A stretch of 61,036 bases of DNA from the NCBI RefSeq assembly GCF_900100305.1, contig NZ_FNEY01000028.1, positions 13,497-74,532 of the forward strand, given 5' to 3'. Positions 22,717-32,417 of this stretch are shown here, piece by piece (the first letter of the stretch is position 1; the number at the start of each line of letters is the position of its first letter). The translations under genes were made by a program, and so were the position numbers. Origin of the DNA: Paracidovorax citrulli (GTDB taxonomy: Bacteria; Pseudomonadota; Gammaproteobacteria; Burkholderiales; Burkholderiaceae_C). Below the pieces are notes generated by a model. The model saw only the letters and a program-made list of their open reading frames with translations, was not told the DNA's origin and searched no databases.

Positions 22717-22970
22717 ATTTCCCCTCCGGACGCTCCGGCCGCCCCGCCGATCCTGCCGCAGGATGGAATCCACCGGTGCCGGCGGGCTGCCGCCCTGCGC
22801 CCCCGGCCTGCTGCGCACCGCCACGCACGGGAAAACCCCAGCCCCCCGCGTCAGCCTTTTCTCAGCCCAGGCGCCGTACGATCCGCTTTAATCCCGGGCG
22901 GGCGCGGCGCCGTGGTTTCTTCCTGCCGCGCGCATCCATCGAACAACGTGAACGACAGGAGACAGCAAGC

Positions 22971-23510
22971 GTGACAGGACTCCTCCAACTGGCCAGGGGC
23001 ATGGACTGGGTTTCCACCAGGCTCAGCAAGATCGCGGGCTGGGCCGTGCTCGCCGCCGCCCTGATTTCCGCGGGCAACGCCCTGGTGCGCTACGGGCTGG
23101 ATCTCAGCTCCAACGCGTGGCTCGAGATCCAGTGGTACCTCTTCGGCACCACCGTGATGCTCGGCGCGCCGGTGGTGCTCAAGCTCAACGAACACGTGCG
23201 CGTGGACATCATCTACGGCAAGCTGCGCGGCCGCGGGCCGGTCCTCGTCGATCTGTTCGGCCTCATCTTCTTCCTGCTGCCCGTGATGGGCCTGCTCACC
23301 TGGCTCACGTGGCCGTTCTTCTGGAACATGTATGTCACCAAGGAGATGTCGGGCAACATCGGCGGCCTGATCCGCTGGCCCGCGGCGCTGCTGCTGCCCG
23401 TGGGCTTCGGCGCGGTCTTCCTGCAGGGCCTGGCCGAGATCGTCAAGCGCGTGGCCTACCTGACGGGGCACCTGCAGATCAGCACCCATTACGAGAAGCC
23501 GGTGCAGTAA
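22971..23510 (+). CDS. TRAP transporter small permease, DctQ type
   Basis: 179 aa with four membrane helices. Typical DctQ features are VRYGLDLSSNAWLEIQWYLFG, the following MLGAPVVLKLNEHVRVDIIY (a family hallmark) and a C-terminal hydrophilic tail. GTG start at 22971 preceded by AGGAG. Co-transcribed with the large permease gene 53 bp downstream. The substrate class (probably an organic acid) is not determinable. Confidence 0.93.
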   Translation: MTGLLQLARGMDWVSTRLSKIAGWAVLAAALISAGNALVRYGLDLSSNAWLEIQWYLFGTTVMLGAPVVLKLNEHVRVDIIYGKLRGRGPVLVDLFGLIFFLLPVMGLLTWLTWPFFWNMYVTKEMSGNIGGLIRWPAALLLPVGFGAVFLQGLAEIVKRVAYLTGHLQISTHYEKPVQ

Positions 23511-23563
23511 ACGCATCGACAAAAAGCGCCGACCGACCCGACTTCTCCAGGAAGACTCTCCCC

Positions 23564-25150
23564 ATGCACATGGAAAACTTCGCCCCGATCATGTTCGCGG
23601 GGCTGATCGTGATCATGCTGATCGGCTTTCCGGTCGCGTTCTCGCTCGCGGCCCTGGGCCTGTTCAGCGGCTTCTTCGCCATCGAGATGGGCTGGTTCCC
23701 GGCCAACTTCATGGCCAACCTGCCGATCAACATGTTCGGCATCCTGTCGAACGACCTGCTCCTGGCCATCCCGTTCTTCACGCTGATGGGCGCGGTGCTC
23801 GAGAAATGCGGCCTCGCCGAGGACATGCTCGACTCCATGGGCCAGCTCTTCGGCCCCGTGCGCGGCGGCCTGGGCTACTCGGTCATCATCGTGGGCTTCA
23901 TCCTGGGCGCCATCACCGGCACCGTGGCCGGCCAGGTGATCGCCATGGCGATGATCTCGCTGCCCGTGATGATGCGCTACAACTACAACATGCGCTACGC
24001 CACCGGCGTGCTGGCCGCCTCGGGCACCATCACCCAGCTCGTGCCGCCCTCGCTGGTGCTGATCGTCATGGCCGACCAGCTCGGCCGCTCGGTGGGCGAC
24101 ATGTACAAGGGCGCGTGGGGTCCCGCCATCCTGCAGGTGCTGATCTTCGCGATCTACACCTTCCTGCTGGGCCGCATCCGCCCCGAATACGTGCCCGGCC
24201 TGCCCAAATCGGCGCGCACGCTGCACGGCTGGGCCCTCTGGGGCAAATGCCTGCGTGGCATCATCCCCTCGGCCATCCTGATCTTCGCGGTGCTCGGCTC
24301 CATGGGCGGCCTGCCGTTCATGGACCACGCCATCGCCACGCCCACCGAGGCGGGCGCCATGGGCGCCGTGGGCTCGCTGATCCTCGCGGCCATCCACAAG
24401 CGGCTGACGTGGAAGCTCATCAAGGAAGCCATGGACGGCACCATGCGCCTCACCGCCATGGTGGTGTTCATCCTGATCGGCTCGCGCGTGTTCTCGCTGG
24501 TCTTCCAGGGCGTCGACGGGGCGATCTGGATCGAGCACATGCTCAGCGACCTGCCGGGCGGCCAGATCGGCTTCCTGATCGTGGTGAACCTCTTCATCTT
24601 CTTCCTGGCGTTCTTCCTCGACTTTTTCGAGATCGCCTTCATCATCCTGCCGCTGCTGGGCCCCGTGGCCCACAAGCTGGGCATCGACCTCGTGTGGTTC
24701 GGCGTGCTGCTGTGCGTGAACATGCAGACCAGCTTCATGCACCCGCCCTTCGGCTTCGCCCTCTTCTACCTGCGCGGCATCGCCGACACGCTGTTCAAGG
24801 AAAAGCGCATCGACCGGCCGGTGAAATCGAGCGACATCTACATGGGCTCCATCCCGTGGGTGGTGATGCAGCTGATCCTCGTGGCGATCGTGATCTTCTT
24901 CCCGCAGACCGTGACCATCTTCCTCGACAAGGAAAAGGTGGTCGATCTGGACAAGGTGCAGCTCGACATGCCCGCGGACAGCTCGGCGGAACCGACCATC
25001 AACATGGACGACCCCTTCGGCACCGGCAAACCCGCGGACGGCGCCTCGGACGCCCCGGGCGCGGAGCCCGCGATGCCGATGCCGGAACCGATGCCGGAAC
25101 CGATGCCCGAGCCGGCGGCGCCGGAAGGCGCGGCCAGCACGCCGCGATGA
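23564..25150 (+). CDS. TRAP transporter large permease, DctM type
   Basis: 528 aa, about twelve membrane helices, with DctM hallmarks: FTLMGAVLEKCGLAEDMLDS, GAITGTVAGQVIAMAMISLP, ASGTITQLVPPSLVLIVMAD and FFEIAFIILPLLGP. The last about 75 residues are a soluble, acidic, Pro-rich extension with tandem MPEP units, unusual for the family. Its stop overlaps the start of the following unknown gene (ATGA). The matching DctP gene is on the opposite strand beyond foldback repeat A. Confidence 0.94.
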   Translation: MHMENFAPIMFAGLIVIMLIGFPVAFSLAALGLFSGFFAIEMGWFPANFMANLPINMFGILSNDLLLAIPFFTLMGAVLEKCGLAEDMLDSMGQLFGPVRGGLGYSVIIVGFILGAITGTVAGQVIAMAMISLPVMMRYNYNMRYATGVLAASGTITQLVPPSLVLIVMADQLGRSVGDMYKGAWGPAILQVLIFAIYTFLLGRIRPEYVPGLPKSARTLHGWALWGKCLRGIIPSAILIFAVLGSMGGLPFMDHAIATPTEAGAMGAVGSLILAAIHKRLTWKLIKEAMDGTMRLTAMVVFILIGSRVFSLVFQGVDGAIWIEHMLSDLPGGQIGFLIVVNLFIFFLAFFLDFFEIAFIILPLLGPVAHKLGIDLVWFGVLLCVNMQTSFMHPPFGFALFYLRGIADTLFKEKRIDRPVKSSDIYMGSIPWVVMQLILVAIVIFFPQTVTIFLDKEKVVDLDKVQLDMPADSSAEPTINMDDPFGTGKPADGASDAPGAEPAMPMPEPMPEPMPEPAAPEGAASTPR

Positions 25151-25674
25151 CGCAGCACCATGGGCAGCAGCCCACGCCCGGCAACGGCAGGGCCGCCATC
25201 GACATCGAAAGCGCCGCCTTCCCGCCCCTGGTGCGGCTGCTCGCCGTGGCCATCGTGGGCGGGCTGGCGGCCTTCGCGCTCTGGTCCATCCCCGCGCTGC
25301 GCAACGCGCAATGGACCTTTCCCGCCCTGGCGACCTTCGGCATCGCGGCCGTGCTGATCGGCTGGATGGGCTGGTGGATGGTCTTCAGCCGCACGCGCTT
25401 CCGTTCGACCGAAGACGGTGGCGTGATCGTGCAGACATGGCTCTGGGACAAGCGGGTGCGCGCGGCCGACGTGGCCAGCTTCAAGATCGTGCACTGGCCG
25501 TGGTTCCAGGCCGTCATCGCGCCGCGCATCCTGCTGCGGCGCAAGGGCGGGGGGATCACGTGGGTGCATGCGGCGGATGCGGGGTTGCTGGTGGCGTTCG
25601 GGGAGAGTGTGGTGAGGGTGGGGGCTGTGCCTTCGGCCCTGTCCTCTTCTCCGCCTGAGGCACAGGCTCGCTGA
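25147..25674 (+). CDS. Membrane protein of unknown function, coupled to the TRAP permease
   Basis: 175 aa with two membrane helices (about residues 30-50 and 60-82), then a cytoplasmic part resembling a PH-like or DUF-type domain (TRFRSTEDGGVIVQTWLWDKRVRAADVASFKIV). I do not recognise the family. Start by 4-bp overlap with dctM, so translation is coupled. The last about 30 codons change to G-rich wobble usage (GGG, TTG, GAT, AGG), and the stop codon abuts foldback repeat A. Confidence 0.75.
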   Translation: MTQHHGQQPTPGNGRAAIDIESAAFPPLVRLLAVAIVGGLAAFALWSIPALRNAQWTFPALATFGIAAVLIGWMGWWMVFSRTRFRSTEDGGVIVQTWLWDKRVRAADVASFKIVHWPWFQAVIAPRILLRRKGGGITWVHAADAGLLVAFGESVVRVGAVPSALSSSPPEAQAR

Positions 25675-26365
25675 GGGTTTGTTTCCCGGAGCCGGGATTT
25701 CGCCCCGGCGGGCGAGTCACTTTCTTTCGCTTCGCCGAAAGAAAGTAACCAAAGAAAGGGCGACCCTGCTGGACGCGACCCCGTTCGCCCAAAGGGCGAA
25801 CGGGGCAACCTGAGGTGCTCGGGGGTGGGGTGTGCCGTGGAACTCGCTGCGCGCACTCCGTGCGCTGCGCTCGGACAACCACGGCAAGTCAGTTCACGAA
25901 GCGGGCGTGTCCTGCGGCACGCCCGCCACCCCACCCCCTGCGCGCCCCAGGCGCAACCAGAAGGGGTGATCCGGGCCGTCGCTGCGCTCGGCCCCCAAAA
26001 AACATCGTGCGCGGTGCGCAGCACTCGCGCACCAAAGGCCGAGCGAAGCAATGGCCCGTGTACGGCACCCCGCCCTCGTGGCTGCGCCGAGGAGCGCAGG
26101 AGGCAAGGCGCGCAGGCGTGCCGAAGGACACGCCTGCTTCGTGATCTGACTGGCTGCGGTTGTCCGAGCGGAGCGCGCCAGCGCGCAGCGAGTTCCGCAG
26201 CCGCGCCTTGCCTCCGAGCACCACAGGCTGCCCCCTTCGCCCCTGCGGGGCGAAGGGGGACGCAGACACCAGGGCTCGCCTTTTCTTTGCCTACTTTCTT
26301 TTGGCGAAGCAAAAGAAAGTAGGTGCGCCGCCGGGCGCACATCCCGGCCCCGGGAAAAAACCACC
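25675..26365. repeat. Composite foldback repeat, copy A
   Basis: About 690 bp of nested hairpins arranged as one imperfect palindrome. From the left: a GCCGGG/CCCGGC hairpin (about 25691-25709); an 11-bp stem ACTTTCTTTCG/CGAAAGAAAGT (25719-25746); an 11-bp stem CCCGTTCGCCC/GGGCGAACGGG (25780-25804); then an arm of about 125 bp (25806-25932) that reappears inverted at about 26096-26229. Mirrored at the right are a 13-bp stem (26231-26259), stem ACTTTCTTTT/AAAAGAAAGT (26293-26320), GTGCGCC/GGCGCAC (26323-26340) and CCCGG/CCGGG followed by A6. It lies between convergent genes and starts directly at the stop codon of the gene at 25147. A second, shorter copy is at 41846-42398. Confidence 0.88.
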
Positions 26366-26370
26366 TCCAA

Positions 26371-26399
26371 AAAGAAAAAAGGCGACCCGAAGGCCGCCC
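26371..26399 (-). terminator. Terminator of dctP
   Basis: On the minus strand a GGCGGCC-type stem with a TTC loop (positions 26381-26398) is followed by a run of T with one C, about 40 bp past the dctP stop. Confidence 0.8.
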
Positions 26400-26439
26400 C
26401 AAAGAAACACGTAGCTTCTTCTTGTACCCGGCAACCAGC

Positions 26440-27519
26440 TCAGAGCTTCTGCGCCTGCATGAATCGATCGAACGTGCCTTCCGTGAACCGGAACCACGCG
26501 TTCTCGTCCGCCAGGAACTTGGCGTAATCCGTATAGACCTTCTTCCACTCCGGATTGGTGTTGTTCAGGTCCGCGTAGATCTGCTGCGCCGACTTGAACG
26601 CCGCGTTCATCACGTCCTGCGTGAACGGCCGCAGCTTGGTGCCCGAGCCCACGAGCTGCTTGATCGCCACGGGGTTGCGCGCGTCGTACTTCGACAGCAT
26701 AGTGACGTGCGCGTGCGAGGCGGCGGCTTCCACCACGGCCTTGTACTCGGCCGGCAGGCCTTCCCAGGCCTTGGTGTTGATGTAGAAGTCCAGTTGCGGG
26801 CCACCCTCCCACCAGCCGGGGTAGTAGTAGAACGGCGCGACCTTGTTGAAGCCCAGCTTCTGGTCGTCGTACGGTCCCACCCATTCCAGCGCATCGATCG
26901 TGCCCTTTTCCAGCGCCGGATACAGGTCGGCGCCGGGAATGGACTGCGGGATCACGCCGAAGGGCTCGAGCACCTTGCCCGCGAAGGGGTTGGTGCGGAA
27001 CTTCAGGCCCTTGAGGTCGGCGACGGACTTGATCTCCTTGCGGAACCAGCCACCCATCTGCGCGCCCGTGTTGCCGCCGGGGAAGCTGATGATGTTGTAC
27101 TTGGCGTAGAACTCGCGCATCAGCTTCAGGCCGTTGCCCTCGTACATCCAGGCGTTCATCTGCCGCGCGTTCAGGCCGAAGGGCACGGCGCAGCCCAGGC
27201 AGAACGTCGGGTCCTTGCCGTAGTAGTAGTAAGGCGCCGTGTGCGCCATCTCGACGGAGGCGTTCTGCACGCCGTCCACCACGCCGAAGGCGGGCATCAG
27301 TTCGCCGCCGGCATGCACGGAGATCTGGAACTTGCCGCCGGTGGCTTCGCTGACCTTCTTGGAGAACACTTCCGCCGTGCCATAGATGGTGTCGAGCGAC
27401 TTGGGGAAGCTGGACGCGAGGCGCCAGCGGATGCTGGCCTGGGCGTGCACAGCGGGGGCTGCGCCGGCCGCCAGCACGCCGGCGATGCCAGCGTGCTTGA
27501 GGATGGAACGACGATCCAT
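26440..27519 (-). CDS. TRAP transporter substrate-binding protein, DctP type
   Basis: Periplasmic solute-binding protein, 359 aa. The N-terminus MDRRSILKHAGIAGVLAAG carries a twin-arginine-like motif (RRSILK), with a likely cleavage after AVHA. The mature protein starts ASIRWRLASSFPKSLDTIYG; the conserved ligand-binding Arg region (GLKFRTNPFAGKVLEPFG) and EWVGPYDDQKLGFNKVAPFYYYPGW are typical of the DctP branch for 2-oxo acids or aromatic acids. GGAG ribosome site before the ATG. It lies downstream of dxs on the same strand but behind a terminator, and converges with the dctQM genes. Confidence 0.93.
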   Translation of the reverse strand: MDRRSILKHAGIAGVLAAGAAPAVHAQASIRWRLASSFPKSLDTIYGTAEVFSKKVSEATGGKFQISVHAGGELMPAFGVVDGVQNASVEMAHTAPYYYYGKDPTFCLGCAVPFGLNARQMNAWMYEGNGLKLMREFYAKYNIISFPGGNTGAQMGGWFRKEIKSVADLKGLKFRTNPFAGKVLEPFGVIPQSIPGADLYPALEKGTIDALEWVGPYDDQKLGFNKVAPFYYYPGWWEGGPQLDFYINTKAWEGLPAEYKAVVEAAASHAHVTMLSKYDARNPVAIKQLVGSGTKLRPFTQDVMNAAFKSAQQIYADLNNTNPEWKKVYTDYAKFLADENAWFRFTEGTFDRFMQAQKL

Positions 27520-27651
27520 GGATGGGTCTCCGGTAATGATTTGCGAGCGAACGGCCGCGGGGCTCCGGATCACGGGGCGGCCGGGACGGACTGTTTCAGC
27601 CGGAAACGATTGTAGGAAGGGGCCACTGCGGGCCGTTGGGGGTTTTCCCGC

Positions 27652-27675
27652 GAAAGAAAAAGCCGCGCGGGCGGC
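27652..27675 (-). terminator. Terminator downstream of dxs
   Basis: On the minus strand a GCCGC/GCGGC stem (27662-27675) is followed by TTTTTCTTTC. A perfect 9-bp GC palindrome (27724-27743) between it and the dxs stop may add to the structure. Confidence 0.6.
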
Positions 27676-27751
27676 CCTTCAGCCTTCTGCAAGCTTGCCG
27701 CGCGGTTCGTTCGGTGGGGTTCGGCCCGGCCGTGCGGCCGGGCGCCATGCA

Positions 27752-29620
27752 TCAGCCGGCGGCGGGACCGAAGCGCGCCGTGATGGAGCGCACGAGGCCC
27801 TCGGCATCGAGACCCTGCAGCGCGAGCAGGCGGGCCGGGTCGCCATGCTCGATGAACACGTCCGGCAGGCCGAGCTGCAGCACGGGCTTCTGGATGCCGG
27901 CGGCATTCAGCGCTTCGCACACGGCGCTGCCCGCACCGCCCAGCACGGCGCCCTCTTCCACCGTCACCAGGGCGTCGTGCCCGGCCGCGATCTCCAGCAG
28001 CAATGCGGTATCCAGCGGCTTGGCCCAGCGCATGTTGGCCACCGTGGCGTCCAGCGTCTCGCCGGCCTGCAGCGCGGGATAGAGCAGCGTGCCGAATGCC
28101 AGGATCGCGATGCGTTGCCCGGTGCGGCGCACCTCGCCCTTGCCGAAGGGAAGCCCCTCCAGCCCCGGCAGGGGTGCCACGCCCGCGCCGCTGCCGCGCG
28201 GATAGCGCACGGCCACGGGATGGTCCTGTGCGTAGGCGGTGGACAGCAGCTGCCGGCACTCGCGCTCATCCGCCGGACAGGCGATGCTCATGTTCGGGAT
28301 GCAGCGCACGAAGGGGATGTCGTAGGCACCCGCGTGCGTGGCGCCGTCGGCACCGACGAGGCCTGCGCGGTCCAGCGCGAACACCACCGGCAGGTTCTGC
28401 AGCGCCACGTCGTGGATGAGCTGGTCGTAGGCGCGCTGCAGGAAGGTGGAGTAGATCGCCACCACCGGCTTCACGCCCTCGCAGGCCATGCCCGCGGCGA
28501 AGGTCACGGCATGCTGCTCGGCGATGCCCACGTCGTAGTAGCGGCCGGGGAAGCGCTTCTCGAACTCCACCATGCCCGAGCCCTCGCGCATGGCCGGCGT
28601 GATGCCCACGAGCCGGTCGTCCTGCGCGGCCATGTCGCAGAGCCACTGCCCGAACACCTGCGTGAAGGTCTGCTTCGGCGGCGTGGCGGGCTTGGTCAGG
28701 CCCACGCTCGGGTCGAACTTGCCAGGGCCGTGGTAAGCCACGGGATCTGCCTCGGCCAGCTTGTAGCCCTGCCCCTTCTTCGTGACCACGTGCAGGAACT
28801 GCGGGCCCTTCAGGCCCTTGATGTTCTCCAGCGTGGGAATGAGCGAATCGAGGTCGTGCCCGTCGATAGGGCCGATGTAGTTGAAACCGAACTTCTCGAA
28901 CAGCGTGGCCGGCAACACCATGCCCTTGGCCTGCTGCTCGAAGCGCTTGGCGAGTTCGAGCAGTGGCGGCACGGGCCCGAGCACCGTCTTGCCGACGTTC
29001 TTCGCGGCCGCGTAGAACTGCCCGCTCATGAGCTGTGCCAGGTAGCGGTTGAGCGCCCCCACGGGCGGGCTGATGCTCATGTCGTTGTCATTCAGGATGA
29101 CGAGCAGGTTGGCGTCGGCCACGCCGGCATTGTTCAGCGCCTCGAAGGCCATGCCGGCCGTCATCGCGCCGTCGCCGATGATGGCCACGGCGCGGCGGTC
29201 CTCGCCGCGCTGGCGGGCGGCCATGGCCATGCCGAGCGCCGCGGAAATGCTGGTGCTGGAGTGGGCCGTGCCGAAGGTGTCGTACTCGCTTTCCGTGCGC
29301 TGGGGAAAGCCCGAGAGGCCGCCCAGCTGGCGCAGCGTGGGCATGCGGTCGCGCCGGCCGGTGAGGATCTTGTGCGGATAGGTCTGGTGGCCCACATCCC
29401 ACACGAGGCGGTCGCGCGGCGTGTCGAACACGGTGTGCAGCGCCACCGTGAGTTCCACCGTTCCCAGGTTGGAACTGAGGTGCCCTCCCGTCTTGGACAC
29501 GCTGTCCAGCACGAATGCGCGCAACTCCGCGGCCAGCTCTTTCAGCTGGGCGCGCGACATGCGGCGCAGGTCGGCCGGGTCGTTCACGGTCTGCAGGAGA
29601 GGGAAGGAATTCGTGGACAT
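27752..29620 (-). CDS. dxs: 1-deoxy-D-xylulose-5-phosphate synthase
   Basis: Thiamine-diphosphate enzyme of the MEP isoprenoid pathway condensing pyruvate with glyceraldehyde-3-phosphate; 622 aa, the normal length. Seen: [34 protein letters not shown], the ThDP-binding [18 protein letters not shown] followed by NDND, the transketolase pyrimidine-binding segment [15 protein letters not shown], and the C-terminal domain starting near [12 protein letters not shown]. It follows ispA on the same strand (77-bp gap), as is common in proteobacteria. Confidence 0.97.
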
Positions 29621-29697
29621 ATTGCTCTTGGTTGGGTGGCGCCGGCACGCATGCGCCGGGGAACGGGGCGGGACGCGGCGCGGTCCGGCCCCCAGTC

Positions 29698-30618
29698 TCA
29701 GCGGGATCGGTCGATCACCATGTCGGCCAGCGCCGCCAGCACGCGCGTGCCCGCCAGGCCGCTGTCCTGCAGGGCGGCGTGCGCCTCGTCGCGCAGCGCG
29801 GCCGCATAGGCGCGCGCGCGGTCCAGCCCCAGCAGCGAGACGTAGGTGGGCTTGTCGCTGGCCGCGTCCTTGCCGGCCGTCTTGCCCAGCGTGGCGGAAT
29901 CGGCCACCACGTCGAGCACGTCGTCCACCACCTGGAAGGCCAGCCCGAGGGCCGCGCCGTAGCGCGACAGGGCGTCCCACGCAGCGGGCGCCACCGCTCC
30001 GCAGGCCGCGCCCATCAGCACGCTGGACTGCAGCAGCGCCCCGGTCTTGAGGCGGTGCATGCGGCGCAGCTCGTCTTCCGACAGCGCGACGCCCACGCTG
30101 GCCAGGTCGATCGCCTGCCCGCCGGCCATGCCGTCGGCGCCCGCGGCCCGCGCCAGCAGGCGGCACAGCCGGGCCTGCATGGCCTCGGGCACGTCGTCCT
30201 CGGGCGTGAGCAGTTCGAAGGCCAGGGCCTGCAGCGCATCGCCCGCGAGCAGCGCCTGGGCCTGCCCGAACTGCACGTGCACCGTGGGCTTGCCGCGGCG
30301 CAGCACGTCGTTGTCCATGCAGGGCATGTCGTCGTGCACCAGCGAATACGCGTGGATCAGCTCCACCGAGCAGGCCGCGCGCAGGGCCGCGCCGGCATGG
30401 CCCGACACTGCCTCGGCCGCGGCGAGCACCAGCAGCGGACGCAGCCGCTTTCCGGCGCCCAGCACCGCGTAGCGCATGGCATCGCCCAGGCCGCCCGGTG
30501 CATCGGCGGGCACCCAGGTTTCCAGGGCTTGCTCGACACGCCGCAGTGCCTGCGCGCTCCAGGCGGAAAGGTCGAAGCCGGCGTCGCCGGCGTGCGGGGA
30601 AAGCGCAGCGGTGCCCAT
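29698..30618 (-). CDS. ispA: Polyprenyl (farnesyl) diphosphate synthase
   Basis: Short-chain prenyltransferase, 306 aa, making farnesyl diphosphate from IPP and DMAPP/GPP. First Asp-rich motif in [12 protein letters not shown], second in [26 protein letters not shown] and GQAIDL are also conserved. The start overlaps the xseB stop (ATGA), so the two are coupled, and dxs follows. Confidence 0.96.
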
Positions 30619-30866
30619 CAGTCTTGCGTCCACGGTTGCAGCGTGCCGTTCTCCAGCACCTTGATCTGGTCCTGCACGGCCTCCAGGCGGCCGCGGCAGA
30701 ACGCCAGCAGCTGCGCGCCGCGCTGGTAGCCGGCCAGCATCTGTTCGAGCGGCAACTGGCCCGACTCGATGCGGCCCACCAGCTGTTCCAGTTCCTCCAG
30801 CGCGGCTTCGTAACTCGCGGGCTCGGGGGACGGGGGGGTGGAAGCGGGGGAAGAGGCCTTGGGCAT
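30618..30866 (-). CDS. xseB: Exodeoxyribonuclease VII small subunit
   Basis: 82-aa subunit; [20 protein letters not shown] and [20 protein letters not shown] are the family core, with a low-complexity Ser/Pro N-terminus of about 18 residues. First gene of xseB-ispA-dxs, the classical arrangement. The ATG at 30866 was chosen because upstream codons are not family-like. Confidence 0.95.
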
Positions 30867-31009
30867 GGAAGCAGCCGCGCCGGCGGGCACGGGTAAAACG
30901 GGCCATTTTAGGCGCATGGCTGCGGCGGCAGCGTCGCGCAGGCATGCGTCACACGCCGGCCACGAAAACACAATACACGCACAAGGGGCGCGGAAATAAC
31001 CCCATTGGC

Positions 31010-31071
31010 TACAATCCCATTTCTTCGTCGAACCGGCTGTGGGTACTTTGCTCGGCCGGTTTCGTTTTTTT
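31010..31071 (+). promoter_or_regulatory. Promoter element and attenuator-like hairpin before the Rieske gene
   Basis: A TACAAT hexamer (31010-31015) resembles a -10 box, although no -35 is convincing. About 15 bases downstream lies an AACCGGC/GCCGGTT stem (31031-31037 with 31055-31061, 17-nt loop) followed by TTTTTTT (31065-31071). The upstream gene xseB points away, so the hairpin plus T-run is in the leader of the Rieske gene, 57 nt before its ATG, where it could act as an attenuator. Confidence 0.45.
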
Positions 31072-31128
31072 CCACGTCCCGTGCGCACGCGCACCCTCCC
31101 TGTGGGGAGTCTTTAGGTCAGGTCACCC

Positions 31129-32268
31129 ATGTCTGATTTAAGTCTTCAACTGCAGCAGGCCGCAAGCCAACTACCAGTTTCAAGCTATTTCGATGATGCG
31201 CTGTTCCGGCGCGAGCTGGACACCATCTTTCAGCGCGGGCCCCGCTATGTGGGGCACCAGCTGAGCGTGCCCGAACCGGGCGATTATTACGCGCTGCCGC
31301 AGGAAGGACAGGGCCGTGCCCTGGTGCGCAACGCGCAGGGTGGCATCGAACTGGTCTCCAACGTGTGCCGCCACCGCCAGGCGGTGATGCTGCAGGGCCG
31401 GGGCAACCTGCGCACGAACGGCAAGGGCCACGCCGCGGGGAACATCGTCTGCCCGCTGCACCGGTGGACGTACTCGCCCCAGGGCGAACTGCTGGGCGCG
31501 CCGCACTTCTCGCACGACCCCTGCCTGAACCTGAACAACTACCCGCTGCGCGAGTGGAACGGCCTCCTCTTCGAGGACAACGGCCGCGACATCGCCGCCG
31601 ACCTCGCCGGCATGGGCCCGCGCTCGGAGCTGTCGTTCGACGGCTACGTGCTCGACAAGGTCGAACTGCACGAGTGCAACTACAACTGGAAGACCTTCAT
31701 CGAGGTCTATCTGGAGGACTACCACGTGGGCCCGTTCCATCCGGGGCTGGGCAACTTCGTCACCTGCGACGACCTGCGCTGGGAGTTCCAGAAGCACTAT
31801 TCCGTGCAGACCGTGGGCGTGGCCTCCACGTTCGGCAAGCCCGGCTCGGACGTGTACCGGAAATGGCACGAGGTGCTGCTGAACTACCGCGAGGGCCGCA
31901 TGCCCGAGCGCGGCGCGATCTGGCTCACCTACTACCCCCACATCATGGTGGAGTGGTATCCGCACGTGCTCACCGTGTCCACGCTGCACCCCGTCAGCCC
32001 GACGAAGACACTCAACTTGGTGGAGTTCTACTACCCCGAGGAGATCGCCGCCTTCGAGCGCGAGTTCGTCGAGGCGCAGCAGGCGGCCTACATGGAAACC
32101 TGCATCGAGGACGACGAGATCGGCGAGCGCATGGATGCGGGGCGCCGGGCGCTGTTCGACCGCGGCGACAACGAGGTGGGCCCCTACCAGAGCCCGATGG
32201 AAGACGGCATGCAGCACTTCCACGAGTGGTACCGGGACGCCATGGGCGCCGCCGTCCCGCGGGACTGA
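31129..32268 (+). CDS. Rieske [2Fe-2S] aromatic ring-hydroxylating oxygenase, alpha-subunit type
   Basis: 379 aa. The Rieske centre ligands are Cys80-x-His82 (NVCRHRQA) and Cys108/His111 (CPLHRWTYSPQGE). The C-terminal catalytic domain contains NWKTFIEVYLEDYHVGPFHPGL, whose His residues fit the mononuclear iron site. These enzymes use electrons from a reductase to hydroxylate or demethylate a substrate. No beta subunit, ferredoxin or reductase gene is nearby, so the partner and substrate are unknown. Confidence 0.92.
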   Translation: MSDLSLQLQQAASQLPVSSYFDDALFRRELDTIFQRGPRYVGHQLSVPEPGDYYALPQEGQGRALVRNAQGGIELVSNVCRHRQAVMLQGRGNLRTNGKGHAAGNIVCPLHRWTYSPQGELLGAPHFSHDPCLNLNNYPLREWNGLLFEDNGRDIAADLAGMGPRSELSFDGYVLDKVELHECNYNWKTFIEVYLEDYHVGPFHPGLGNFVTCDDLRWEFQKHYSVQTVGVASTFGKPGSDVYRKWHEVLLNYREGRMPERGAIWLTYYPHIMVEWYPHVLTVSTLHPVSPTKTLNLVEFYYPEEIAAFEREFVEAQQAAYMETCIEDDEIGERMDAGRRALFDRGDNEVGPYQSPMEDGMQHFHEWYRDAMGAAVPRD

Positions 32269-32417
32269 GCGCCTGGCGGCGGCCCGGGCATGCGCCCGGC
32301 CGCCGCGAATCCCGGAAGGTGGGCTTTTGCGTGCCATCTTTCCGGGCCGGGCCCTCGGGCCTGGCCTAACATCGGCGGGACGCCCCCCACCCGCCCCTCA
32401 TCTTCCGCTCCACGCCC

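Noticed and set aside
22689-22970. Small open frames between the TM-helix gene and dctQ.
   Set aside because: No coding character beyond GC bias; the stretch holds a terminator and presumably the dctQ promoter.
25675-26402. Several open frames of 100-170 codons on both strands inside repeat A, some with near-identical translations in repeat B (for example starting MSASPFAPQGRRGQP).
   Set aside because: Similarity follows from DNA identity of the repeat, all six frames are partly open, and the frames cross hairpin stems. No domain or ribosome site. Such translations are commonly over-annotated.
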